NCBI GenBank assembly: GCA_051001135.1
Contig: JBPCNO010000011.1
Coordinates: 1-64,000, forward strand
Direction of reading: 5' to 3'
Source: CAWHMN01 sp051001135
Lineage (GTDB): Bacteria; Acidobacteriota; Terriglobia; Terriglobales; Acidobacteriaceae
DNA length: 64,000 nt
Shown here: positions 26,310 to 35,728 of the stretch, one piece after another
How positions within the stretch are numbered: the first letter of the stretch is position 1
Layout of the letters: the number at the start of each line of letters is the position of its first letter
The notes under the pieces: generated by a model
Seen by the model: only the letters and a program-made list of their open reading frames with translations
Told to the model about the DNA's origin: nothing
Databases searched by the model: none
Position numbers and translations under genes: made by a program

Positions 26310-28703
26310 TTACCGGCCGACTACCTCCAGCAGCGCGGCATCCGGTCCGGTCCAGGCCTGAGCTCCATCGTGGCTGAACTGCTGCGCGGTGTCCTCCCAG
26401 CGCAGGTGTGTGATCTTGCTGTCGCCCGTCTCATAGGCGTAGGTGTTGCCGTCGTCGCTGTAGAGCGTGAAGCTTCCATCCCCGCCGGGGTAGACGCGCA
26501 CCTTGGTGAGTGTCTGCTCCTGGTTGGTGCTCTCGATAGCGGAACCGAGCGGAAGGATCGATCCGGCGCGTACGAACAGTGGCAGCCTATCGATGGGCGC
26601 GGCCGCGTCGATGGTCTGGCCGCCGCGTATGCGCTCATTGGTCCAGTAGTTGTACCAATCCGTGCCCGCTGGCAGATAGACCTTGCGGCTGGTCGCGCCC
26701 TGATCCGTCACCGGCGCCACCAGGAAAGCGGGGCCAAACATGTACTCGTCGCCCATCTCCGCCACCTTGGGATCGTTGGGGAAATCCATGAACAGCGCCC
26801 GCATGTAAGGCGCGCCAGTCTGGTGTGTGCCCCACCCCAGCGAGTAGATGTAGGGCATGAGCTGGTAGCGCAGCTTCAGATATTTCTCAAGTATCGGCTC
26901 CGCCTGCTTGCCATAGGACCAGACCTCGTTGTAGCGCCGGCTGCCGTGGGTGCGGAAGTTAGGTTGAAAGACGCCGTATTCAAACCAGCGTGTGTAGAGC
27001 TCAGGATAATCGTCATACTGCCCTACGTTGTCGCCCGCGTCGGAAGGATCGAGCAGCGGCGGATGTGCGGGATGATGCGCATATGGAAGGTACTGCCAGC
27101 CGCCGATGTCATTGCCCCAGTACGCGATGCCAGACGCGGTGACGTCGAGCCCGGTTGGGATCTGGCGCTTCAGCGTATCCCAGGTGGGCGCGATATCGGA
27201 GGACCAGAAGATGGTGCCGTTGCGCTGCGCGCCCAGATAGGCATCGCGTGAAAGGATCAGCGCGCGTTGCTTCACGTCGCGGCGGAAGCCGTCGTAGATG
27301 GATGCGGTGTGCAGCAGCGGATAGACGTTGAAGTACTGCGTGCCCGGACCGATGTGGAAGTAGCTGCCGTTGGGCGGCAGGTCGGGCTCGGTCTCGTCCG
27401 CCCAGAAGGCATCGAAGCCCCTGCTCACCAGGTTGTCGCGGATCACGTCCCAGTACCAGCGTGCGGCCTCGGGGTTGGTGGTATCGATATCGGAACCGGC
27501 GCGGTCATAGGGCAGTCCGTCGGTCGGCGTGCCATCCGCCAGGTGCTCGAGCCAGCCCTTGCCCAGCAGGAAATCATAGTAGCGCGAGCCGGGCGTAAAG
27601 CGCGGCCACACGCTGATCATGGTGTGAAAGCCCATCGCGTGAAGCTGGCGATTCATCGCCGTGGGATCGGGCCACTTCGCGGGATCCATGTCCATCTGGC
27701 CCATCCTGGTGTAGTAGAACCAGTCCACCACCAGATCGTCGATGGGCAGATGGCGGTCGCGATATCCCTTGGCCACCGCGAGAACCTCAGCTTGCGTGGA
27801 GTAGCGCTGCTTGCACTGGATGAAGCCGTAGGCCGACTTCGGCAGCATGGGCGTGGCGCCGGTGAGTGTGCGATAGCCAGAGTAGATCTCGTCGGTGTCG
27901 CTGCTGGCGATGACGAAGAACGACACCCGTTGTCCTACCTGGGAGATCCACTTAGTCTGCTCGTTGAAGCCGGGCTCGATGGTGGTCTTCGACGGGTTAT
28001 CCCAGAGCAGGCCGTATCCGCGATTCGTAACCATAAAAGGCACACAAAAGCTGGGGCCGCCGGTTGCCGTGTAATTGGCCCAGCACTCGACGGTGTGGCC
28101 CCGATGGTCGAGAAAGCCTTCCTGGTTCTGCCCGAGGCCGTAGTAGTGCTCGTCCGCGGGCGAAGCAAAGGTCGCGCCCACCTCGTAGAAGGGCGGGTCC
28201 TCCGGACGCCGGTCGTAAAGAATGTCCGCGTCGCCGTCCTTGTGGTTGGGCACGGCCATCTCCCAACCCTCCAGTTCCACCAGCGTCTTGCCGTCCGGCG
28301 TGCGAACTGTGATGTGCGCGCCCGGTGTGGAGCCGTTGAAGAATTTCGAGATATCCACCTGCGTCGCCAGCGGCGTGCCGGAGTGGTGGTTCGCCGCGAC
28401 CGTAACAGTCATCCGCGACGAGGTGTAGGTGTCCCCAGCGCTATCGCTTCCCTGCTGCCAGCCGGTCGCGGAAGGAGCTGCGGTCACGCCATAGCCGGGA
28501 GCCGCCGTGGCCTGGTCCTTGCGCAGACTCAGAGTGATGCGAACAATGTTGGGCGCATAGGGCTCGAGCACGATGGTGCTGCCGCCGCGGTCAAGAACTA
28601 ACTGTGTGGCTTGCGTTTGCACGATTCCCGCGGGCAGCAGTACCAGCGTGGAGATGACGACGGCGATACAGTATCGAAACATGCTGGAGCTGGCCCACTT
28701 CAT
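26310..28703 (-). CDS. Exported GH31 alpha-glycosidase (alpha-xylosidase-like)
   Basis: A retaining family 31 enzyme of 797 residues. A signal peptide ends near residue 34 (QTQATQ). An N-terminal beta-sandwich (about 35-240) precedes the (beta/alpha)8 barrel and the C-terminal DUF5110-type beta domains (to residue 797). The nucleophile is Asp436 in FWADETEPD and the acid/base candidate is Asp503 in FWSSDIAPTW. The WxDxTEP form of the nucleophile motif is typical of alpha-xylosidases and related enzymes acting on xyloglucan side chains, so I favour that activity over alpha-glucosidase. It is the last gene of a reverse operon with a sugar isomerase (100 bp upstream) and a GH3 enzyme. The exact ATG (28703 or 28682) is uncertain because no ribosome site is clear. 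Confidence 0.85.
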   Translation of the reverse strand: MKWASSSMFRYCIAVVISTLVLLPAGIVQTQATQLVLDRGGSTIVLEPYAPNIVRITLSLRKDQATAAPGYGVTAAPSATGWQQGSDSAGDTYTSSRMTVTVAANHHSGTPLATQVDISKFFNGSTPGAHITVRTPDGKTLVELEGWEMAVPNHKDGDADILYDRRPEDPPFYEVGATFASPADEHYYGLGQNQEGFLDHRGHTVECWANYTATGGPSFCVPFMVTNRGYGLLWDNPSKTTIEPGFNEQTKWISQVGQRVSFFVIASSDTDEIYSGYRTLTGATPMLPKSAYGFIQCKQRYSTQAEVLAVAKGYRDRHLPIDDLVVDWFYYTRMGQMDMDPAKWPDPTAMNRQLHAMGFHTMISVWPRFTPGSRYYDFLLGKGWLEHLADGTPTDGLPYDRAGSDIDTTNPEAARWYWDVIRDNLVSRGFDAFWADETEPDLPPNGSYFHIGPGTQYFNVYPLLHTASIYDGFRRDVKQRALILSRDAYLGAQRNGTIFWSSDIAPTWDTLKRQIPTGLDVTASGIAYWGNDIGGWQYLPYAHHPAHPPLLDPSDAGDNVGQYDDYPELYTRWFEYGVFQPNFRTHGSRRYNEVWSYGKQAEPILEKYLKLRYQLMPYIYSLGWGTHQTGAPYMRALFMDFPNDPKVAEMGDEYMFGPAFLVAPVTDQGATSRKVYLPAGTDWYNYWTNERIRGGQTIDAAAPIDRLPLFVRAGSILPLGSAIESTNQEQTLTKVRVYPGGDGSFTLYSDDGNTYAYETGDSKITHLRWEDTAQQFSHDGAQAWTGPDAALLEVVGR

Positions 28704-28803
28704 CCGAATAGATTCGAGCGCGCGTCTCTCCACGAGTGTACATAGCACTTGTTCATGGATGGATCGATGGCAACGGCTCTCTGCCATCGAACGTGCGCGC
28801 CCG

Positions 28804-29763
28804 CTATACCCACCATGCCGCGGCAGGCCGCTCGCGAAGCACGATGCCGTTCAGGAACTCCGCCGCTTTGCCGAGGCCTTCTTCCGGGGCGAGCAGGCTA
28901 TCTTCGTGTTCGATCGAGAGAACGTCATCGTAGCCGAACATGCGCAGCGTGGAGACGAACTCCTTCCACCACTCCGCGCCATGGCCGTAGCCGCAGGTGC
29001 GGAAGATCCAGCCACGGTTCCGTTCGTCGGTGTATGGCTTGGTATCCAGCACGCCGGTGCGGGCCAGGTTGGCGGGATAGAGTTGAGTGTCCTTGGCGTG
29101 GACGTGGAAGATGGCATCGCCCAGCACGCGGATGGCGGCGATCGGATCAATGCCCTGCCAGCACATGTGGCTGGGGTCGTAGTTGCAGCCAATATTCCGG
29201 CCGGCGAGCGAACGCAGCCGCAGCAGCGTCTCCGGGCTGTAGACGACGAAGCCGGGGTGCATCTCAATAGCGATGCGGACGCCGTGGTCTGCCGCGAACT
29301 TCGCATGCTCGATCCAGTAGGGCGTAACGACTTCATCCCATTGCCACTTGAGAACGTCCAGATACTCGGGCGGCCAGGGGCAGGTCACCCAATTCGGCGC
29401 CTTCGCCCCAGGAGCATCGCCGGGACAGCCGGAGAAATCGACGACGGTTCGGATCTCCAGTCTCTCGGCCAGCAGGATCGTCCGGCGGCTTATCTCCCGA
29501 GCCTGATGCGCGCGTTCCTGGTTAGGATGGAGCGCGTTCCCGTGGCAACTCAGCGCGCTGATGGTAGCGCCGCCATCGGCGAGCTTGCGCTGAAACTCGC
29601 GAAGCTCCCGGTCGTTTTCAAGCATCGACAGCTTGCAGTGCGCATCGCCCGGATAATTTCCCGTGCCAAGCTCGACCGTATGGACGCCAATCGCTGTCAG
29701 CCTCTCGAGCATGCTCTCCAGCGGCAGTTGCGACAACACCGGCGTGAATACCCCAACCCTCAT
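28804..29763 (-). CDS. Sugar phosphate isomerase/epimerase (AP-endonuclease 2 TIM-barrel family)
   Basis: A 319-residue xylose-isomerase-like TIM barrel (Pfam PF01261). It starts MRVGVFTPVLSQLPLESMLERL and has HTVELGTGNYPGDAH. Metal-binding Glu/Asp/His positions are in IAIEMHPGFVVY, CNYDPSHMCWQG and FHVHAKDTQL, with a final Glu in DVLSIEHEDS. This is the layout of cytoplasmic sugar or polyol epimerases and isomerases. AAAGGA precedes the ATG. It lies 53 bp after the GH3 gene and 100 bp before the GH31 gene on the same strand, so it probably processes a sugar those enzymes release. Confidence 0.87.
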   Translation of the reverse strand: MRVGVFTPVLSQLPLESMLERLTAIGVHTVELGTGNYPGDAHCKLSMLENDRELREFQRKLADGGATISALSCHGNALHPNQERAHQAREISRRTILLAERLEIRTVVDFSGCPGDAPGAKAPNWVTCPWPPEYLDVLKWQWDEVVTPYWIEHAKFAADHGVRIAIEMHPGFVVYSPETLLRLRSLAGRNIGCNYDPSHMCWQGIDPIAAIRVLGDAIFHVHAKDTQLYPANLARTGVLDTKPYTDERNRGWIFRTCGYGHGAEWWKEFVSTLRMFGYDDVLSIEHEDSLLAPEEGLGKAAEFLNGIVLRERPAAAWWV

Positions 29764-29816
29764 CGTCCTTTGTCCTCGTGCCGCCGACGCGTAAAGGCCA
29801 CGGCGCCGTGGTGGGT

Positions 29817-32111
29817 CTACATCGAACCGCCGAGGGTGATCTCCTGCTTGAGCGGGAGCGACTGCGACGAACCGCCGACGGCAAACGTATACGCGCCAGG
29901 CACAACCTTCATCTTGCCAGTGGCCTCGTCGTAGATCGAAAGGTACAGCGGATCCACATCCACTGTGACCTCGCGACTCTCCCCTGGGTTCAACATAACT
30001 TTGTCGTAGCCCACCAGCCGCTTGGGCGGCTCTTCGGCGGAGGACGGCAACATCGCGTAAACCTCTGCGATCTCCGCGCCGGCGCGCTCGCCAGTGTTCT
30101 TGACGGTGAAGCGCACCGCGGGCTTCTGCCCTGGCGTCACCTTCAGTCCCGAGTAGCTGAAATTTGTATACGACAGGCCGAAGCCGAACGGGAACAACAC
30201 GGGCTTGTGCTCCGCGTCATACCACTTGTAGCCGACCTTGAGGCCTTCGTCGTAGTGCACGGTGTACAGCGACCGCGCATTGCCGCCGGCATTGACCGCA
30301 CTCGCACCCTGGCCCCGCTCAGCCGCGGGAAGCGGCGCAATGGTCGAGCGCGGCAGGTCCGTATCGCTCATGGGGAAGGTCATCGCTGTCTTGCCCGATG
30401 GATTCACTGCTCCGGTGAGCACGCGGGCGAGCGCGGTTGCCCCGCGCGAACCGCTATACCAGCTCTCAACAATGGCCTGCACCTTGCCCGCCCAGGGCAT
30501 CAGCGCCGGGGAGCCTGTCTCGAGCACCACGATGGTGTGCGGGTTTGCCGCGGCTACGGCATCGACGAGCGCGTCCTGATTGTCTGGCAGGGAGAGCGAC
30601 GACAGGTCCATGCCTTCGCTCTCCCACTGCTGCACGAACACGATCGCCGCATCGGATTGCTTCGCGAGCGCCGCCGCTGCCGCTGTATCCTCGCCGGAGT
30701 TGAACTCGATCTTGGCCGAGGGCAGCGCGGCACGGAGCTGCTTGAGTGGCGAGGTCGGGAACCAGATGTGCTCCTGCCAATGCGTGGCGCCCTGCCCCGG
30801 AGGCATGGTCGCATTGCCACCCGGCGGATCAACCTGGGCAGAGCCACCGCCCGAGAGCATGCCGACATCCGCATGCGCGCCGATCACCGCGATGGACGGG
30901 ACCCTGGCGCCTGCGAGCGGTAGTATGTTCTTCTCATTCTTGAGCAGAACGATCGAGCCTTCCTCGATCTGTTGTGCCACGTCGAGATCGCGGCCCACAT
31001 CCACCACGCTCTTCTGTATGGGGTCATCCACCACCCCGTCAGCGAAGTACGAGCGCAGCATGCGATGGGCGTGGTCATCGATCTCGGCGATCGAGACCTG
31101 CTTGTCTTCCACCGCCTTCTTCAGAGCCGGACCAAAGAATTCGGCCATCGGCTCTTCATTGTCCAGGCCCGCGTGCGAGGCCTTCACAGTAGAGTGCGTA
31201 CCGCCCCAGTCCGACACTACAAAGCCGGGAAACTGAAACTCTCCCTTCAACACGTCACGCAGCAGGTAGTCGTTCTCGCAGGCGTAAACGCCGTTGACGC
31301 GGTTGTAGGAACACATCACCGCACCCGGATGCGCATCGCGAATGCCGATCTGAAACGCGAGCAGATCACTCTCACGCATGGCGCGCTTGGAGATCACGGC
31401 ATTTACGATGTTGCGGCCCGTCTCCTGATCATTGACGGCATAGTGCTTGATGTCGCCGATGACATGCTGCGCCTGCAGACCCTCCATAAGCTGGCCCACC
31501 AGCGTGCCTGCCAGCACGGGATCTTCCCCGAGATACTCGAAGGTGCGGCCGTTGCGTGGCTCACGCGTGAGGTTCACGCCGCCGCCGAGGGTCATGTTGT
31601 ACCCCTGCGCGCGCAGCTCACGGCCAATCAGCGCGCCATACTCGTAGGCTGCCTTGCGGTCCCAACTCGCCGCTGCGCCGACGTTGCTGGGCAGCGCCGT
31701 CGAATAGCGGCCGTTTTCTCCGGAAGAACGCACGCCATAGGCAGCGTCCGATATCTCGATGGCTGGAATTCCGAGCCGCTCGATGGGTACGATGTAGCCG
31801 GCTCCCCCATTCGACACCTTGGTCAGCGGCATCTGCCAGTTTCCGCTGTGGGCCATGCCGTTGCCGTGGAGCAGATCGATCTTCTCATCGAGCGTCATCT
31901 CCTTCAGCACCATGTCCGCGCGCTCGTCCGGACTCAAGCTCTTATCCATCCAGGGCCGCGACTTCACCTGTGTCTGTGCTTCGGCAGCCATCTTCCGTTG
32001 CTGAGCAACGGTTGTTTGCGCATCTGTGCTGCACGTTGCCGATGTCAGCGCTACAGTCAGCGCCGCTGCCCCGAATACCTTTGTCCCCATCACCCTGAAA
32101 CTGCTCCCCAT
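29817..32111 (-). CDS. Exported GH3 beta-glycosidase
   Basis: A 764-residue family 3 glycoside hydrolase, beta-glucosidase or beta-xylosidase type. The ATG at 32111 has AAAGGAG seven bases upstream; the 35 upstream codons in frame are discarded. A signal peptide ends near residue 31. The N-terminal barrel contains RNGRTFEYLGEDPVLAG and KHYAVNDQETGR, and the nucleophile is Asp301 in VVSDWGGTHS. The alpha/beta sandwich follows (LLKNEKNILPL, IAVIGAHAD), with the acid/base region near VFVQQWESEGMDLSSLSLP. The C-terminal fibronectin-III-like domain is complete (FPFGFGLSYTNF to VDPLYLSIYDEATG). It is the first gene of the GH3 / isomerase / GH31 operon. Confidence 0.92.
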   Translation of the reverse strand: MGSSFRVMGTKVFGAAALTVALTSATCSTDAQTTVAQQRKMAAEAQTQVKSRPWMDKSLSPDERADMVLKEMTLDEKIDLLHGNGMAHSGNWQMPLTKVSNGGAGYIVPIERLGIPAIEISDAAYGVRSSGENGRYSTALPSNVGAAASWDRKAAYEYGALIGRELRAQGYNMTLGGGVNLTREPRNGRTFEYLGEDPVLAGTLVGQLMEGLQAQHVIGDIKHYAVNDQETGRNIVNAVISKRAMRESDLLAFQIGIRDAHPGAVMCSYNRVNGVYACENDYLLRDVLKGEFQFPGFVVSDWGGTHSTVKASHAGLDNEEPMAEFFGPALKKAVEDKQVSIAEIDDHAHRMLRSYFADGVVDDPIQKSVVDVGRDLDVAQQIEEGSIVLLKNEKNILPLAGARVPSIAVIGAHADVGMLSGGGSAQVDPPGGNATMPPGQGATHWQEHIWFPTSPLKQLRAALPSAKIEFNSGEDTAAAAALAKQSDAAIVFVQQWESEGMDLSSLSLPDNQDALVDAVAAANPHTIVVLETGSPALMPWAGKVQAIVESWYSGSRGATALARVLTGAVNPSGKTAMTFPMSDTDLPRSTIAPLPAAERGQGASAVNAGGNARSLYTVHYDEGLKVGYKWYDAEHKPVLFPFGFGLSYTNFSYSGLKVTPGQKPAVRFTVKNTGERAGAEIAEVYAMLPSSAEEPPKRLVGYDKVMLNPGESREVTVDVDPLYLSIYDEATGKMKVVPGAYTFAVGGSSQSLPLKQEITLGGSM

Positions 32112-32382
32112 CCGTCTGCTCCTTTGCACTTCGCGACGGCAGAACAGCCAGCGAAATGCCGAAGCCAAGTCTATGCAAATCCGGAGCATCGCGCCAGTGG
32201 AATCCCCTTTTGGCAACCGTTTGCCTTGGCGTATGCATAGCTAGAGGGATATCCAGGGAGAGGTTCGTAGAGAGGAGCATAATTTTGCGTTGAGCAGCCG
32301 GTCGGTACTGTCGCCCGAGGCTCTGCGTCATCTACCGCCGAGGTCCGTCAGGCCCTCGGTGGGTACTCAAAAGCAGAGACGC

Positions 32383-33258
32383 CTAATGCAGGCCGCCCTG
32401 GCTTCGCATTTCATAGGCAACTGCTTCCAGTACCGTCTCCGCGCTGATGCCTTCGGGAACGGCCGTGGCCATCTTCTGGCAGAGGCGTTGCAGTAGTCTG
32501 GCGGCGATCGAGGCACGTGTTTCGAGTTCCAGATCGAGCGCGCGGGCAAAGAATGTCTCAATGACCACCAGATCTTCCGTGCTTAGTCTCGCGATCATGT
32601 CGGCCGGCAGTGGCACACCCGCTGGCCGCCGTCTCTTCTCCGGCTCCGGCGGCTGATACAGTCCCGCGGTGATGGTGCGCGTGCCGCTGCTCCACTGCAC
32701 CCTCTCCTGACCACGCTCGTGCACGACCAGCGTTCCGGCCACAAGGTCTCCCAGCCGCTTATGCTGCCGGTTGCACATCATCGTGACCGCTCCCACCAGG
32801 TAAATCGACGGCAGGAGATCGATCACACGCACGAGGTTGCGCGCAAGCGCTTCAAAGAATGTGATCTGCCGTCCTGAATCCTTGATGACGCGAATCTTCA
32901 GCCAGCGCTTGCCCGGCGTCTGTCCGCGCCAGAACGTCTCAAAGAGCGTGAAGTATCCCCAGTAAAGGAGGAAGTTGAAGAGAATGAAGCCTGCAATCAG
33001 CCACTTCTCCGCCGTGTGGTTAAGCGCCCGTAATCCCTGCGCGGATGCCGGCACGCTGTATGCCACGAGCACCACGGTAATGACGAGCAGCACATAGCAC
33101 GACAACTGCAAAAACGAGTCTGCGAGAATGGCCAAAAAGCGGCTCCCGAGTCCGGCGATTTCAAATCGCAGCGAGACCTGCTCGGGCGTCTCGATGTTAA
33201 GTTGGTCGCGGTTAAGTTGATCGCGGCTAAACTGATCGCGCACATCGTCAACGGACAT
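32383..33258 (-). CDS. RDD-family membrane protein with N-terminal pentapeptide repeat
   Basis: A 291-residue inner-membrane protein. The RDD domain (about 33-175) has the defining Arg and two Asp in LGSRFLAILADSF and the RQTPG-like GQTPGKRWLKIRVIKDSGR, then LGDLVAGTLVV. Residues 8-22 are three RDQLN-type pentapeptides encoded by three 15-bp repeats. A hydrophilic C-terminal tail of about 100 residues follows. Its ATG (33256-33258) directly abuts the ATG of the divergent SpoIIM-like gene, in CATATG. RDD genes are regular neighbours of SpoIIM, DUF58 and MoxR genes. Transport or ion-exchange roles have been proposed for other members. Confidence 0.85.
   Translation of the reverse strand: MSVDDVRDQFSRDQLNRDQLNIETPEQVSLRFEIAGLGSRFLAILADSFLQLSCYVLLVITVVLVAYSVPASAQGLRALNHTAEKWLIAGFILFNFLLYWGYFTLFETFWRGQTPGKRWLKIRVIKDSGRQITFFEALARNLVRVIDLLPSIYLVGAVTMMCNRQHKRLGDLVAGTLVVHERGQERVQWSSGTRTITAGLYQPPEPEKRRRPAGVPLPADMIARLSTEDLVVIETFFARALDLELETRASIAARLLQRLCQKMATAVPEGISAETVLEAVAYEMRSQGGLH
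33196..33240. repeat. Three 15-bp direct repeats in the RDD gene N-terminus
   Basis: GTTAAGTTGGTCGCG (33196), GTTAAGTTGATCGCG (33211) and GCTAAACTGATCGCG (33226) are tandem copies. On the reverse strand they encode RDQLN units, and on the forward strand they lie 19-63 bases before the SpoIIM-like ATG, where its promoter and ribosome site must be. Confidence 0.9.
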
Positions 33259-34263
33259 ATGATCTCGAATCGCTGGGTAGAACGACGCACATCCTCTTGG
33301 AACCGTTTGGACGCTCTGCTCCAGCGGGTCGAATCGCACGGCCTGCGGAGCTTGTCCGGTCCGGAGCTGCGCGAACTCGGCGTTCTCTACCGGCAGACTG
33401 CCGCGGATCTCTCCGCTGCCCGCGCCGATCGGGCATCGGGCACGATGGAAGCATATCTCAATGAACTTCTTGGGCGGGCTCACAATTACATCTATTCCGG
33501 CGGAAGGTTCAGTTTTGGGTCGGTGCTGCGTTTTCTGGCTCGCGATTACCCGCGTCTCTTCCGCTCGCTCTTTCGTTACACGCTCGCGTCCCTGGTCCTC
33601 TTCCTCGCCGGCGGCGTACTTGGACTGCTTCTGACCACGGCGCGCCCACAGTTCATGCGCCGCTTCCTCGGTCCGGAAATGGTCAGCACTATTGAGCACC
33701 ATCAGATGTGGACGCAAAGTATCGTCGGTTCCAAACCGCAGGCATCCAGCGCCATCCTTACCAACAACATTAGCGTCACGTTCATGGCCTTCGCCGGCGG
33801 GCTCCTGGCGGGCATCGGAACCCTCTATCTGCTCTTTTTCAATGGGCTGCAGATAGGCGTGATCAGCACCGCATGCGCACAGGCCCACATGTCTCTCGAC
33901 CTCTGGAGCTTTGTCGCCGCCCACGGCGCGCTGGAACTCCCCTCGATCATCATCGCGGGTGGCGCAGGTCTGCGCCTGGCCGCCGGACTGCTCTTCCCGG
34001 GCATGCTCCGCCGCAAGGACGCTCTCGCTGCCGCGGGTTCCGAGGCTATCCGCCTGCTCGCCGGCACCGTTCCCCTGCTGATCGTCGCCGGCATTCTCGA
34101 GGGTCTCCTCTCCCCTTCGGGCGCGCCCCGGACGCTCAAGTTCGCCGTTTGCGCTGCCCTCTTCACTGCGCTCAGTCTCTGGCTGGCCGAGGGTGGCCGC
34201 CAGCGGTCGCCGGCGCTCCCATCACAGGAGCCCGCGAGCCTTCACGGCAAGATACTCGTTTAA
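33259..34263 (+). CDS. SpoIIM-family (stage II sporulation protein M-like) membrane protein
   Basis: A 334-residue multi-pass membrane protein. The N-terminal cytoplasmic helix bundle (MISNRWVERRTSSWNRLDALL, GLRSLSGPELRELGVLYRQ) is typical of the family. It is followed by helices including LFRYTLASLVLFLAGGVLGLLL, SVTFMAFAGGLLAGIGTLYLLFFNG, and AHGALELPSIIIAGGAGLRLA, the SpoIIM signature region. In spore formers SpoIIM is part of the engulfment machinery. In non-sporulating bacteria the family recurs beside RDD, MoxR and DUF58 genes and its role is unknown. The start abuts the divergent RDD start with no spacer. The last 42 bases overlap the 3' end of the convergent DUF58 gene. Confidence 0.85.
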   Translation: MISNRWVERRTSSWNRLDALLQRVESHGLRSLSGPELRELGVLYRQTAADLSAARADRASGTMEAYLNELLGRAHNYIYSGGRFSFGSVLRFLARDYPRLFRSLFRYTLASLVLFLAGGVLGLLLTTARPQFMRRFLGPEMVSTIEHHQMWTQSIVGSKPQASSAILTNNISVTFMAFAGGLLAGIGTLYLLFFNGLQIGVISTACAQAHMSLDLWSFVAAHGALELPSIIIAGGAGLRLAAGLLFPGMLRRKDALAAAGSEAIRLLAGTVPLLIVAGILEGLLSPSGAPRTLKFAVCAALFTALSLWLAEGGRQRSPALPSQEPASLHGKILV

Positions 34264-35723
34264 GGCTGCAGCTTTCACCGCGGCCGGCGTGGTCTCCAGC
34301 ACCAGCACTCCGGCGGTCCGCAGCCGCGCCACCTGCGATGCGCCGCGCTCCACCACCTCTCGCGCCGCTGTTACCGCGAACATCTCGCTCACACTTCCGG
34401 GTAGCGTCTCCGCGAGCGCACTCATCTCGGGATGCCGGAGCAGAAGCAGCACCACCAGATGTCTACGCGAGAGCTCGGCGGCCGCGTCCACGGTCTCCGG
34501 TCGGTACGCGGTCTCTCCCATCTCCGTGATCCATACGATCAGTCCGCGCCGCGGCTGCAGCCGCAATAGTTGCAGCGCCGCCTGCATATGGTTTGCTTCT
34601 GCCGGTTCCGAGCGCACCTCCGCAAGCGCTTCGATGATCTTCCGCAGTGGCCGGTCCCCGCTCCGGGTAATACGCGCTGCTGCATGCCACACCCATAGGC
34701 GAGCAGGCCCACCTTGTCGCCCGACTGCATCACCACCTGAGCCAGTGCTGCTGCTGCTGCTGCTGCCTGGTCCAGTTGCGTTACGTGAAGGCCACCTGCT
34801 TGATTCGCCACGGGATCCGTGTCACTCTCGGCCCAGCGCAGCTGGTTCCAAACTTCGCGGTCGCGCGTTTCATTCTCTGTGTGCCTTAGCTCGCGATGCC
34901 GAAGCTGGAAGCTGGTGCGCGAGAGCCTTCCGGCATCCAGCACCATCCACACCTGCTGGCTGCGCTCGGCCGTAAACTGCCGTGTGATCAGCTTGCCCCG
35001 CCGCGCTGTTGCCGTCCACGAGACATTCCGCATCTCGTCTCCCGGCTGGTAATCGCGCAAACTCTCGAACTCGCGGCCTATGCCCTTCAATCGGAGCTTG
35101 CGCTTCTGCTGCTCCATTTGCCGGACGCGTGCGAGATACAGCGCCATCTCCCCCGCGCGCTCCATCTCCGCATACACCCGCACATCCTGCTCGAGCTTCG
35201 CCACCGCCCAGCGCTCCACCAGACCCAGCGCGCCCCGGTATCGAAGGTAGACAGACCCGAGACGAACACGGCCACGCTGGTTGGGCACAACTGTCCACGC
35301 GGCCTTGGCCGCGCCGGTTGGGAAGGCGCGTACGCCGATGGTCCGCGGCATCGGCAGCAACGCTGGATGAAGATCGTCGGTGACTCGAATATCCAGCACA
35401 CGTGGCGCTTTGTGCCGCACTGTCACCGTTACAAGAGTCGGTTGCGCAATCGAGAGAGCGCTCTCGAATCGCCGCTCCACCAGAATGCTCTGTGGTGCAG
35501 GAAGGCTCCAGGCTTCCGCAGCGGCCAGGCTCAGCACCAGCAGATCCCACGCGGCCATGGCCCACGCCCACCGCGGATAAAAGAACGCGGGCACCGCCCA
35601 CAAGACTCCAGCCAGCAGCAGCAGCAGCGTCCGCACGGTCAGCGCATACCCTGCCACGCGGCCGAACCGGCCGCACGGCTGCCCTTCGGCCGAGACTGTC
35701 TCCGGAACCAGAGTCGCCTGCAT
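34222..35723 (-). pseudogene. DUF58-domain protein, interrupted by a frameshift at 34656-34659
   Basis: The first part runs from the ATG at 35723, five bases after the MoxR stop. It has two hydrophobic helices (LLLLLAGVLWAVPAFFYPRW and following) and the DUF58 core GREFESLRDYQPGDEMRNVSW with VWMVLDAGR, a VWA-like domain. After DKVGLLAYG the frame degenerates at a run of four G (34656-34659) and ends in Cys/Arg-rich nonsense. The natural continuation (RPLRKIIEALAEVR, RRGLIVWITEMGETAY, ending AVKARGLL at 34222) lies in the next frame. Adding one G to the run restores a 500-residue protein of normal design. This is either a true mutation or a homopolymer error. DUF58 proteins are thought to be clients or partners of MoxR ATPases. 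Confidence 0.85.
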
Positions 35724-35728
35724 ACGAT

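Noticed and set aside
27267..29934. Long forward frames opposite the GH31 and isomerase genes
   Set aside because: They mirror conserved reverse genes and lack signal, ribosome site or family motifs.
30972..32240. 422-codon forward frame opposite the GH3 gene
   Set aside because: The opposite strand encodes a complete GH3 enzyme with a strong ribosome site; the forward product has no recognisable features.
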